DNA of 64,000 nt from Flavobacterium chryseum (lineage in GTDB: Bacteria > Bacteroidota > Bacteroidia > Flavobacteriales > Flavobacteriaceae). A program made the translations under genes and the position numbers. Positions within the stretch are counted from its first letter, which is position 1; each line of letters begins with the position of its first letter. The stretch lies in assembly GCF_004362015.1 (NCBI RefSeq), contig NZ_SNWW01000001.1, positions 62,001 to 126,000 of the forward strand. Direction: 5' to 3'. Under the pieces are notes generated by a model that searched no databases, was not told where the DNA came from, and saw nothing but the letters and a program-made list of their open reading frames with translations. Below, piece by piece: positions 24,099 to 32,488 of the stretch.

Positions 24099-25128
24099 AT
24101 AATGAAATCTCTCCTCTTAAAGCCGTTTCAAAAATATCTTTAAATTCAGATTGTGGAATATTGTGACCCAACAAATACATCAATTTTGTAATTGCGGCTT
24201 CTGTAGTAATATCTTTTCCTGAAATAACGCCAAGCGATTTTAGTTTTGTGCTGGTTTCGTATTGTCCCATATTTACACTTCCGCCAGAACATTGTGTAAC
24301 ATTTACAATGTGTAATCCTGACTGAATTGCTTTTTGAATTAAATTTAAAAACCAATCTTCGGTGGGAGCATTTCCTGAGCCGTAGGTTTCCAGTACAATT
24401 CCACGTAAATCTTTAATCCCTAAAATTGAAGATAAAACAACTTCGCTCATTCCCGGAAACATTTTTATAATGGCAACGTGATTGTCTAAGTTTTTATGCA
24501 CAATCAGTTTTGCGTTTTCTTTTATAGGAAGAAATAAATGTCTGTTTAATTTAAGATGAACTCCAGACTCGACCAATTCAGGATAATTTGGTGCCGTAAA
24601 AGCTTTAAAATGTTCCGCATTTACTTTTGAAGTTCGGTTTCCTCTGTATAATTTATATTCAAAATACAAACAAACTTCATTAATAGCAGGTTTTCCATTT
24701 TCCTGTAATGATGCAATTTGAATCGCCGTAATCAGGTTTTCTTTGGCATCGGTACGCAAGTCTCCAATTGGTAACTGAGAACCTGTAAACACAACTGGTT
24801 TGGTTAAATTCTCCAACATAAAACTCAATGCTGAAGCAGAATAAGACATGGTATCTGATCCGTGTAACACTACAAAACCATCATAACCAATGTAATTTTT
24901 TTCAATAATTTCAGCAATTTTCGTCCACATTTCAGGATTCATGTTCGATGAATCCATTGGGTTTTCAAAAGAAACTGTTTCAATCTCACAATCTAATTGC
25001 TTGATTTCAGGAATATTTTGCAATAATTTCCCAAAGTTGAATGCTTTTAGTGCACCCGTTTCAAAATCTTTGCTCATACCAATGGTTCCACCGGTATATA
25101 TTAAAAGTATTTTAGCTTTAGATGACAT
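24097..25128 (-). CDS. ansA: Type I L-asparaginase
   Basis: 343 aa. The first active-site motif is IYTGGTIGMS near residue 10 and the second is VVLHGSDTMSYSA near residue 84; both nucleophile-type Thr positions are present. There is no signal peptide, so it is the cytoplasmic type I form that hydrolyses asparagine to aspartate and ammonia. The start overlaps the end of the acyltransferase gene by 11 bp, indicating one operon. Confidence 0.94.
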   Translation of the reverse strand: MSSKAKILLIYTGGTIGMSKDFETGALKAFNFGKLLQNIPEIKQLDCEIETVSFENPMDSSNMNPEMWTKIAEIIEKNYIGYDGFVVLHGSDTMSYSASALSFMLENLTKPVVFTGSQLPIGDLRTDAKENLITAIQIASLQENGKPAINEVCLYFEYKLYRGNRTSKVNAEHFKAFTAPNYPELVESGVHLKLNRHLFLPIKENAKLIVHKNLDNHVAIIKMFPGMSEVVLSSILGIKDLRGIVLETYGSGNAPTEDWFLNLIQKAIQSGLHIVNVTQCSGGSVNMGQYETSTKLKSLGVISGKDITTEAAITKLMYLLGHNIPQSEFKDIFETALRGEISL

Positions 25129-26257
25129 CCTGATATTTCAATTTATTAACTACAGGATTTGCATACATAGATAAAAACCCAAGTCTTGTTACCGGATTTT
25201 CACTTCCGATACGCATTTCTAAACGACGCTCAAACAACGATTTTTCATTCTCTTTGTATAAATGGGAGAATTTATCCGTTTCATTTAAAATGTCGTAAGC
25301 GATATAATTGGTTGGCCATAATTGATAATTCTTTAAAATAGTATCATCTATAACTTGTGCCAAAGCCTGAATCTGTTTATTTCCATTATCATTTTCAGCC
25401 TTAATCTGATCAATTTCAGTGTCTAAAACATCTCCAACTGAAATATGTATTCTTTTTTTGGTTCCCATAATTCCACTTAAAATGGTCATGAAATCCTCAT
25501 TTTTATCTTTAATATAAACTTCGTTGTTTGCTTCTGCCATTAATTGCGGCATTTTTAAAACATCAGTCGGATCGTATTCGTATGAAATAGAAACCGGAAC
25601 AATTTTTAATTTCTTAAAATAATCCATTAAGTTGGCTTCATCAGAACCCATTCCAATCATTTTTAAAACTCCCGGATTGGTTTCGTCATTTCCGTCTTTT
25701 GTTCTTCCTTCTCTTTGAGCAATCCAAACCGAACGATTTTCGCGAAGCAATAATTGCCCCATATATTCTGCCAGTAACTTAGAACTTTGCAGCATTTCTC
25801 TCGGCGTTAAACCTCTTAAAACCAAAAAGTTTCTGTTTAATTTTGCCAAAGTTGCCAGGAAAGCTTTTTTAACCAGGTTATCTCCAATTGCAGAAGCTGT
25901 CATTACCAAACCATGTTCGAACAAACAAACGTTCAGTAATGTTGTGTCTAAAAGAATATCTCTGTGATTGGAGATAAACAAATAAGAAGTATTTTTTTCC
26001 AGTTTATCAAAACCAGAAGTAGTAAGTCCTTCAGAACTTTTATCAAGAACCTTTTGTATGGTGTTATAAATAAAATTACATTGAAAATCACGAATCGAAT
26101 GTGTTTTCTTTAATTGATCTTTCCAAACCTCATCTTCTACTTCCGGAAAGGTAAAGTTCATCATAGTTTTCATCATCGGATGATTTACAACATCATGAAG
26201 TGCTTCGTTTATTTCAGAATCATAAAACGGTCGAATAGCATCAAATCTCTGCATCAT
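25118..26257 (-). CDS. Glycerolipid acyltransferase (PlsC-like)
   Basis: 379 aa. The acyltransferase block I region reads FISNHRDILLD, followed by QREGRTKDGNDETNPG in the substrate-binding region, as in Bacteroidota acyltransferases annotated as 1-acyl-glycerol-3-phosphate acyltransferase. The block I spacing HRDILLD differs from the canonical HX4D by one residue. It probably acts at the inner membrane in phospholipid or related lipid synthesis. It overlaps ansA by 11 bp. Confidence 0.8.
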   Translation of the reverse strand: MMQRFDAIRPFYDSEINEALHDVVNHPMMKTMMNFTFPEVEDEVWKDQLKKTHSIRDFQCNFIYNTIQKVLDKSSEGLTTSGFDKLEKNTSYLFISNHRDILLDTTLLNVCLFEHGLVMTASAIGDNLVKKAFLATLAKLNRNFLVLRGLTPREMLQSSKLLAEYMGQLLLRENRSVWIAQREGRTKDGNDETNPGVLKMIGMGSDEANLMDYFKKLKIVPVSISYEYDPTDVLKMPQLMAEANNEVYIKDKNEDFMTILSGIMGTKKRIHISVGDVLDTEIDQIKAENDNGNKQIQALAQVIDDTILKNYQLWPTNYIAYDILNETDKFSHLYKENEKSLFERRLEMRIGSENPVTRLGFLSMYANPVVNKLKYQDVI

Positions 26258-26315
26258 ATCTATTTTTAAGTGGGCAAATGAACAAAAAAAAATTTAAATT
26301 AAAGTAACTATTGGG

Positions 26316-27095
26316 TTAAATACCAAAAACGTCTTTTGAGTTTTGGGTTGTGATTGTTGCTATTTCTTCTTCAGAAATAGCATAAATATCAGCGAGTTTT
26401 GCAATTACATTTACCAAATAACTGCTTTCATTTCTCTTTCCTCTATAAGGAATTGGCGCTAAATACGGTGAATCTGTTTCGAGCACAATGTGTTTTAAAT
26501 CTATTTGATTTAAAAACTGATCTATTTTTCCGTTCTTGAAAGTAACTACTCCTCCTATTCCTAATTTCATATTATAAGAAATTGCCTGTTGTGCTTGTAA
26601 TAAAGTTCCGGAAAAACAATGAAAAATCCCAAATAAATCTTCAGATTTTTCTTCTTCGAGAATTTCGAAGATTTCATCAAAGGCTTCACGACAATGAATT
26701 ACGATGGGAAGTTTGTATTGCTTTGCTAATTGAATTTGCCTTTTAAACGCAATTTGCTGTTCTTTTAAGTGTGTTTTATCCCAATACAAATCGATTCCGA
26801 TTTCGCCAACGGCATAGAATTTTCGTCTTGATAATTCGGTTTCTACGTGTTGCATCTCTTCTTCGTAATTATCTTTCACGTAAGTGGGATGCAAACCCAT
26901 CATCAAAAAAACATTATCGGGATAATTTTGTTCTAAATCGTACATCGATTGTGTCGCGGCAGCATCGATAGCAGGAATGAAAAAACGAGTTACTCCGGCG
27001 TTTATTGCTCTTTGAATCATTTCGTCACGATCCTGATCAAATTCTTCAGAATATAAATGTGTATGTGTATCGGTAATAATTAGTGTTGAATTCAA
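26316..27095 (-). CDS. TatD family metal-dependent hydrolase
   Basis: 259 aa. Metal ligands appear as DTHTHLYS at the N-terminus, a Glu in AVGEIGIDLYW, HCREAFDE, IFHCFSG, and ETDSPYLAP near the C-terminus. These mark the TatD TIM-barrel DNase family. It may act in DNA or oxidative-damage repair. It is upstream of, and in the same direction as, the acyltransferase and ansA, 58 bp away, so they may be cotranscribed. Confidence 0.93.
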   Translation of the reverse strand: MNSTLIITDTHTHLYSEEFDQDRDEMIQRAINAGVTRFFIPAIDAAATQSMYDLEQNYPDNVFLMMGLHPTYVKDNYEEEMQHVETELSRRKFYAVGEIGIDLYWDKTHLKEQQIAFKRQIQLAKQYKLPIVIHCREAFDEIFEILEEEKSEDLFGIFHCFSGTLLQAQQAISYNMKLGIGGVVTFKNGKIDQFLNQIDLKHIVLETDSPYLAPIPYRGKRNESSYLVNVIAKLADIYAISEEEIATITTQNSKDVFGI

Positions 27096-27129
27096 TGGTA
27101 AAATTTTTTATGAAGTCAAAACTACGACA

Positions 27130-27300
27130 ATATTAAAAACTTTCCAATTGGAATGGATGGCACGCGGATGACGCGAATTTCACTTCGTGAAAACGCGGAT
27201 TAAAACGGATTTTTTCTTGTTTTTAACCCAAAAAAAATTCGCAAAGTATTTTAACTCTTTGCGAATCTCTGTGAAAATTCTTTGCGGCTTTTGTGGAAAA
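27130..27300. repeat. Palindromic spacer upstream of tatD
   Basis: This holds a hairpin-forming segment around 27170-27198 (CGCGAATTTCAC / GTGAAAACGCG) and a second, TTCGCAAAG / CTTTGCGAA, around 27238-27264. Similar GCGGAT-rich pieces repeat within it. No gene is seen. It is an extragenic repeat region between tatD and the TPR protein. Confidence 0.65.
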
Positions 27301-27302
27301 AC

Positions 27303-28028
27303 CTATTCCAGTTCTTTTAATAAAATCTGAACCTCAACATAATCTTCAAAATCTTCTGGAATTGTCAACAAGATTTCCTTACAGGCTTTATAATCTCTTT
27401 GTTTTAATTTTATTAATGCCAGATTCCAAGTTGCTTTATCTTTATAAACAGAAGTTCCGGATTTTAGCGTATTAAAAACATTCTCTGCTTTTTGAGTTTT
27501 GTTCGCTTCTAATAATGAAACTCCATAAAAATACTGTATTTCGGGCGTGTCATTTGTTTTTAAAATAGATTCAAAAAGTGGAACGGCCTTTTTATATTCT
27601 CCTGAATTATACGCTGTTTCGGCTTCTTTTAATGTTGCATTTGCATCACTTCTTTCTGTAAAATAGGCTTGTTCAGGATGATTAAAATCTTCAAAAGCAG
27701 GATTTTGATTGTAATTGTAAAGAAGTAATCCAATCAAAATTAAGGCAGATGCAGCAACTCCGTAATGCCATGGTTTTAATGGAATTACTTTTGGTTTATC
27801 TGCGTTGAAATGTTTATCCGAAATCTTCGTAAGATTTTCTTTGAAGGCTTCTCTTTCCTGTTCGTATTCAAATTTAGTTTCTAACTGAAGATTTACTGCT
27901 TTGAAAGTTTCAAATGCAGCGGCAAGTTCCGGATCTTCTGCCAATTGTTTTTCAAAACTATTTCTTTCTTCAACAGTCATTTCATTCTGAAGATATTGAT
28001 CAAATAATATGTAGCGTTCCTCGTTCAT
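27303..28028 (-). CDS. Probable anti-sigma factor with TPR domain
   Basis: 241 aa. The N-terminal 85 residues resemble the cytoplasmic domain of ECF anti-sigma factors (YILFDQYLQNEMTVEERNSF, acidic/helical, without a zinc-binding His-Cys motif). A single transmembrane helix follows at about 88-106 (YGVAASALILIGLLLYNY), then periplasmic TPR-like repeats (AETAYNSGEYKKAVPLFESI). It starts 2 bp after the sigma gene. Paired order and topology suggest it controls the sigma factor, but anti-sigma activity is inferred. Confidence 0.75.
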   Translation of the reverse strand: MNEERYILFDQYLQNEMTVEERNSFEKQLAEDPELAAAFETFKAVNLQLETKFEYEQEREAFKENLTKISDKHFNADKPKVIPLKPWHYGVAASALILIGLLLYNYNQNPAFEDFNHPEQAYFTERSDANATLKEAETAYNSGEYKKAVPLFESILKTNDTPEIQYFYGVSLLEANKTQKAENVFNTLKSGTSVYKDKATWNLALIKLKQRDYKACKEILLTIPEDFEDYVEVQILLKELE

Positions 28029-28030
28029 GA

Positions 28031-28615
28031 CTAATTGTTTTTTAGGGATTTAAAGTTGTTGTTTTCCTGAATCCATTGTATAAGCTGGCCAATGCATAAC
28101 GATTTTTTCTTACGGACATAACCGTACGTAACGTTAAGTTTCTCGGCAACCTCTTCCATTGATTTAATGGAGAAACTCAGCTTTAACAATTCCTGGCATT
28201 TGTCTCCCAATTTTAGAAACATGGCATCAAAAAGCTGCTGTTTTTCATCAAATTGTTCTGTTTGTTCCACCAGTTCAAGTCCGGATTCATTTATAGATCC
28301 CACATCTTCAGTAATTGTTACCCCTTTATTCGAAGTTTTTTTCAATTCATTCAGCCATTTTCTTTTGCATAACAAAAAAAAGTAGGCATCAAACGGGCAA
28401 GTCAATTGCAGCGTATTGGCTTTGGCCTGATTAAAAAGCAAAATCATTATTTCCTGAACAATGTCTTGCGCCTGATCCTTATCTCCGGAATTGTTCATTA
28501 TATAAAAAACTACTTTGGGAACGTACTTTTTATAAATCTCCTGAATGATTGCCGAATTATTTACAGCAAGTCCTTCAATATATTTTTGGTCAGGATGAAT
28601 TTTGATTTTGCCCAT
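28031..28615 (-). CDS. ECF-type RNA polymerase sigma factor
   Basis: 194 aa with sigma region 2 (VVFYIMNNSGDKDQAQDIVQ, then EIMILLF) and region 4 (LLKLSFSIKSMEEVAEKLNV then TYGYVRKKKSLC, a helix-turn-helix). It is followed at once by the TPR membrane protein. On the opposite strand upstream are three copies of a bipartite motif, GGGGTAACA-N11-AGTTGATATA type, before the next genes. These are candidate promoters of this sigma factor. Confidence 0.9.
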   Translation of the reverse strand: MGKIKIHPDQKYIEGLAVNNSAIIQEIYKKYVPKVVFYIMNNSGDKDQAQDIVQEIMILLFNQAKANTLQLTCPFDAYFFLLCKRKWLNELKKTSNKGVTITEDVGSINESGLELVEQTEQFDEKQQLFDAMFLKLGDKCQELLKLSFSIKSMEEVAEKLNVTYGYVRKKKSLCIGQLIQWIQENNNFKSLKNN

Positions 28616-28672
28616 AAAACAACTTTTTAATTAGCTAATGTAAATATAATCTCAAAATAAATTTTAACGATT

Positions 28673-28703
28673 GGGGTAACAATTATAAAATCAAGTTGAT
28701 ATA
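28673..28703 (+). promoter_or_regulatory. Bipartite ECF-like promoter motif, copy 1
   Basis: GGGGTAACAA (28673-28682) then 11 bases then AGTTGATATA (28694-28703). It lies 43 bp before the ATG of the small membrane protein. Same spacing as the copies at 29070 and 29141. Confidence 0.6.
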
Positions 28704-28746
28704 AAGTTAACAACAATCTTTTAAAATCATTAAAAAATTAAGAGAA

Positions 28747-29046
28747 ATGGAAAGTTACCAATTTATAGACGATAAAAATCTGGACCAGTTTCACAAAATA
28801 CTTTCTTCTAAAATGAGAAACGGTTTTGTGATTATAGAACATAATGAGAAATTACCTTATGTGGTTTTATCCAAAGAAAAAAAAGAAATCAATCATTCTC
28901 TTCATTTTGTCCTTACAATTATGACACTCGGGTTTTGGTCTATTGTCTGGATTTATTTAATCGTTACGCTTTCGCGGAAAAAAGACATTCTGGTCGCACT
29001 CGACGAAGACGGAAATTTATTTGAAGAAAAATGTCTTTCGAAATAA
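28747..29046 (+). CDS. Small membrane protein of unknown function
   Basis: 99 aa. A charged N-terminal half (IDDKNLDQFHKILSSKMRNG) is followed by a hydrophobic segment at about 52-76 (LHFVLTIMTLGFWSIVWIYL), probably one helix or a short hairpin, then LSRKK and an acidic end. It starts 43 bp after a bipartite ECF-like motif and is divergent from the sigma gene. I do not recognise the family. Context suggests membership in the sigma regulon. Confidence 0.7.
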   Translation: MESYQFIDDKNLDQFHKILSSKMRNGFVIIEHNEKLPYVVLSKEKKEINHSLHFVLTIMTLGFWSIVWIYLIVTLSRKKDILVALDEDGNLFEEKCLSK

Positions 29047-29069
29047 ATTTTAAAAATAAAATAAAAACA

Positions 29070-29100
29070 GGGGTAACAAAAAATAATACAAGTTGATATA
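29070..29100 (+). promoter_or_regulatory. Bipartite ECF-like promoter motif, copy 2
   Basis: GGGGTAACAA (29070-29079), 11 bases, AGTTGATATA (29091-29100). It is preceded by AAATAAATTTTAA as in copies 1 and 3. Upstream of the lipoprotein gene at 29249. Confidence 0.6.
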
Positions 29101-29140
29101 ACAGTATAAAACAGGTTGAAAAAATAAATTTTAAAAATAA

Positions 29141-29170
29141 GGGTAACAATATCAAACCCGAATTGATATT
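29141..29170 (+). promoter_or_regulatory. Bipartite ECF-like promoter motif, copy 3
   Basis: GGGTAACAAT (29141-29150) and AATTGATATT (29161-29170), same spacing as copies 1 and 2, 78 bp before the lipoprotein ATG. It is slightly degenerate in the second half. Confidence 0.5.
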
Positions 29171-29248
29171 AGAATATAAAAACTATAATTAACCAAAATC
29201 TGAAAACCACTTGAAACAATCAAGTCAGATTTATAAAAATTAGAAATC

Positions 29249-30238
29249 ATGAACACAAAATTTAAAACACTTGCATTTTTATTTTTAGCTTTAACTTCAT
29301 TCGTAAGCTGCGACAACAGCGATGGTGGCGGCGACAATGTTATTCTTCCTCCAACTTCGGGAGCTTTTAAAGGCATAACTGAAAAAGGAATTAAAAGAAA
29401 CACACAAAATTTTACTGTTACAGCAGGAAACGGTATGATCACGATAACTTCTGCAAAAGGAGTTAAATTAAACATTAACGGAGATTGTTTGACTAAAAAC
29501 GGAAATCCTGTAACGGGGGCTGTTGATATCGAATACATCGAACTTTTTGACAAAGGAAATATGTTGGTAACCAACAAACCAACAATGGGAGTTACTGCTG
29601 ACGGAAAGAAAAACTTACTAATTTCTGGTGGTGAATTCTTCATCAAAGCTACTCAGGGCGGTGTTGCGCTTCAAACTTCTTGTACTATGAATTTAATTGT
29701 TCCAACGGCTTTAACTGACGGGCTTGATAATACAATGACATTGTGGAATGGTGCAATTGATGACAAAGGAGAATTGGCCTGGAGAGAAAACAAACCAAAT
29801 GCTGATGGAACTGGTGGCGGAAAAGGCGGTGTTCAAGGCGAAGGAAACAACTACTACGTAACTTTTGGAAACTTTGGATGGACAAATGTTGACCGTTTTT
29901 ACAGCGATCCAAGACCAAAAACTACACTTCTTGTTGATGCTCCGGAAGGTTATGATAACACTAATAGTGCTGTTTATCTTTCTTATGATGGAGAAGGAAC
30001 AAACGCTCTTGCAAAATTAGATACTTATACGGCAGAAGGATTATTCAGCGAACACTACGGTCAAATTCCGGTTGGTTTAGCTTGTCACATCATTTTTGCT
30101 ACCGAAGATAACGGTCAATGGCGTTATGCAATCAAAGCGGTAACAATAACTGCAAACGCTGTTTACACTTTTACAATTGCCGAAACAACAGTCGGTACCG
30201 AAGCTCAACTGGTAGCTGCAATCAATGCTATTCAGTAA
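29249..30238 (+). CDS. Surface or periplasmic lipoprotein, sigma-linked
   Basis: 329 aa. Lipoprotein signal with lipobox ending SFVSC (Cys 21), then an Asp/Gly-rich linker. The mature part is beta-rich with GMITITSAKGVKLNINGD and a Gly-rich stretch GTGGGKGGVQGEGN around the middle. I do not recognise a domain with certainty. It lies behind two candidate ECF promoters and before the PKD-CHAT genes, so it is probably coexpressed with them. A terminator-like hairpin at 30261-30290 follows. Confidence 0.75.
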   Translation: MNTKFKTLAFLFLALTSFVSCDNSDGGGDNVILPPTSGAFKGITEKGIKRNTQNFTVTAGNGMITITSAKGVKLNINGDCLTKNGNPVTGAVDIEYIELFDKGNMLVTNKPTMGVTADGKKNLLISGGEFFIKATQGGVALQTSCTMNLIVPTALTDGLDNTMTLWNGAIDDKGELAWRENKPNADGTGGGKGGVQGEGNNYYVTFGNFGWTNVDRFYSDPRPKTTLLVDAPEGYDNTNSAVYLSYDGEGTNALAKLDTYTAEGLFSEHYGQIPVGLACHIIFATEDNGQWRYAIKAVTITANAVYTFTIAETTVGTEAQLVAAINAIQ

Positions 30239-30260
30239 CTTACAAAATACTTTTTTAAGA

Positions 30261-30290
30261 AAAAGTGGTGATTTGCTCATCACTTTTTTT
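30261..30290 (+). terminator. Hairpin terminator after the lipoprotein gene
   Basis: An 11-bp stem AAAAGTGGTGA / TCATCACTTTT with one G-T pair and a T-run. It could attenuate read-through into the PKD protein gene. Confidence 0.75.
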
Positions 30291-30362
30291 TACATTTAAT
30301 CTAGTTTTCAAATTAACTCTGATGATTTTAACCACAATCAGGGCTTAAAAACCTCTAAAGTT

Positions 30363-32315
30363 ATGAAACCACTATCGTCTATTTTCTTTATTCTGTTTTC
30401 TGTTATATCAATAGCACAAACCAAAGTAAAAGACACCATAACCCGAAGAGCCAACATTGGTTTGATCCAAAACGGAAATACTATTACTTATAAACCCGAA
30501 ACGCCTCCTTTGATTCCAATTGCAGGTGCGCCAAAGCCTAGCTATTCTTATTTATGGGAACTCGGTGACGGACATTATAGTAAAGAAGCTGAACCTAAAC
30601 ACGTTTACAAAAATAAAGGAACCTATACCACAAGACTTGCCGTGACCAACAATTACGACAACGGAAAGCCTCCGGCTACGCGTCCTAAAAAAGTAGCCAT
30701 TAATGATATTACTGATACTGATTTTAAAGACATTGCCTCGATAGCAGACCAAAATGGTTTTGCGATCATTAAAAACTGCGATCCAATTCCGGAACAGGAA
30801 ATGGTAGTCGTAGTAGGTTATCAAAATCTGGAGAATTATGTATCAAGTGGAAAGCTTTATCTTTTTTATAATGAGAAGCAATTTAAAAGCAACAATTTCG
30901 AATTAGTCGATTTCAGAACGTATGCCGGTGAACGTGAAGTAAAAGAAAATCTGGTCGCTTCGGTTAATGATCTCGACGATACAAAATCGTATTTGGCTTC
31001 CGCCGAAAATACAATCAAATTTAAAAAATACCGAAATACAACTTCTGAAGAAGATCTTGATGCTTCATTATTAGATGCCAATAAAACGTATCATAATGTT
31101 TCGGTTTTAGAATTTGATGATGCTAATCCGGGTGAAACGCGTAATGTTTTTTATACTTTTAAAACAACTCCGGAAATGATTAAAGATACGAGCGCAACGG
31201 TTACGATGCGAGGTATTTATGTGCCAAACAGAAGTTATAAAAACCATAAAATAAAAAATCTGGAAATGGAAATTGTAACTTCTCACGATCCAAACAAAAT
31301 GGGTTCTAACGGAAGTTTTATGAATTACAGATTAGTCCGTTTTAAAAGAGTGAATTTTAAAACGCGTTTTCAAAACAACGGAGAAGGTCCGGCAAGAATG
31401 ATTCGGTTAGAAACGGATATTCCGGATATGTTCGACAAAAAGACTTTCCAGATCGAAGACATGTATCCAAAATGTCCGATTTGTCCAAAAGATGAAGTCC
31501 CAACGGTGAGCTGTCTGGATACTATTATTAAACAAAAACAGATTTTCTTTACTTTTAAAAACATTTATTTACCGGGAAGCGAACAAAAAAATGTACATGA
31601 AAAAGATAGTACAAAAGGTTTTGTAAAATACTCGATGAAGTTTGCCGAAGATTTTCATAAAGTAAAAACCAGAAGCAGAACGGCAATTATTTTCGATAAA
31701 AACGAACCTATCATTACCAATTATGCCACTACTCGATTTTTGCCTGGAATTTCTATTGGTGTAAAAGCAGGTTATAATCTTTATCCTGATTTAGAAAAAT
31801 CGACAAGTTATTTTGTGGGAGCGACGATTTCGCCTTTTAAATCGTATCGTTTTTATTGGCAGGCCGAATGGCTGAATGCTTTAAATAAATACGATAATGC
31901 TGTTAATGTCACAGATCAAATCAATACAAACGCAAACGGAGTTAGGCAACTCGTACGCACAACCACAGCAACTGAAAACAAGAATATTAATTGGGAAGTT
32001 CCGGTTTTGATTCGGTATAACATTAATAACTATATTGGCGTTGGTGCCGGAATTCAGGCTAATATTAATGTTTCTGAAGAACAAAATCAAAATATAAAAA
32101 TTGAAACTTATGAAGGCGATAAAGGAAACTTTTTAATCAGTACAACTACATCTTCTAACACGATGAAAACTTCTTTTGCGGATTTTAAAACGGGTTTGTT
32201 GTTTGATTTAACCGCAGGTTTTGCCAGAATCGGGCCGAGTTTAGGTGCGCGTTATGTGATTAACTTTGAACAGGGTTTTAATTACTTTCAGTTTTATGGA
32301 ATCTGGAAGTTTTAG
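30363..32315 (+). CDS. PKD-domain protein with C-terminal outer-membrane barrel-like region
   Basis: 650 aa. Signal peptide (residues 1-19, ending ISIAQ), then a PKD domain at about 50-105 (SYLWELGDGHYSKEAEPKHV). A long middle region carries a Cys-rich bit, YPKCPICPKDEVPTVSC. The C-terminal 190 residues (GISIGVKAGYNLYP, FDLTAGFARIGPSLGARY) alternate like a small beta-barrel, ending in an aromatic residue (IWKF). It probably sits at the outer membrane with the PKD domain as a binding module. It precedes the CHAT gene in the same direction. Confidence 0.8.
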   Translation: MKPLSSIFFILFSVISIAQTKVKDTITRRANIGLIQNGNTITYKPETPPLIPIAGAPKPSYSYLWELGDGHYSKEAEPKHVYKNKGTYTTRLAVTNNYDNGKPPATRPKKVAINDITDTDFKDIASIADQNGFAIIKNCDPIPEQEMVVVVGYQNLENYVSSGKLYLFYNEKQFKSNNFELVDFRTYAGEREVKENLVASVNDLDDTKSYLASAENTIKFKKYRNTTSEEDLDASLLDANKTYHNVSVLEFDDANPGETRNVFYTFKTTPEMIKDTSATVTMRGIYVPNRSYKNHKIKNLEMEIVTSHDPNKMGSNGSFMNYRLVRFKRVNFKTRFQNNGEGPARMIRLETDIPDMFDKKTFQIEDMYPKCPICPKDEVPTVSCLDTIIKQKQIFFTFKNIYLPGSEQKNVHEKDSTKGFVKYSMKFAEDFHKVKTRSRTAIIFDKNEPIITNYATTRFLPGISIGVKAGYNLYPDLEKSTSYFVGATISPFKSYRFYWQAEWLNALNKYDNAVNVTDQINTNANGVRQLVRTTTATENKNINWEVPVLIRYNINNYIGVGAGIQANINVSEEQNQNIKIETYEGDKGNFLISTTTSSNTMKTSFADFKTGLLFDLTAGFARIGPSLGARYVINFEQGFNYFQFYGIWKF

Positions 32316-32488
32316 TTTTTCACCATATAAGTGATATAAGTTCATATTATATAAATGTTATCTTAAACACAGATGTCATCCTGAGCGAAGTCGAAGGGTT
32401 TACAGCAAAAAAGGTCTTCGACTTCGCTCAGACAGACAATTCCATATTCAACACAATTATAACATGAATTTATATCACTTATATGGTT
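32312..32488. repeat. Nested palindrome upstream of and inside the CHAT gene start
   Basis: The outer arms, an ACCATATAAGTGATATAAG-type sequence at about 32320-32345 and its inverted relative at 32464-32488, enclose an inner perfect 16-bp pair, CTGAGCGAAGTCGAAG (32381-32396) and CTTCGACTTCGCTCAG (32416-32431). The outer right arm contains the ATG and first codons of the CHAT gene. The inner motif recurs at 49401-49453. Confidence 0.8.

Noticed and set aside
25118..25128. Frameshift joining acyltransferase and asparaginase
   Set aside because: Both proteins are complete with their own motifs; the 11-bp overlap is normal coupling.
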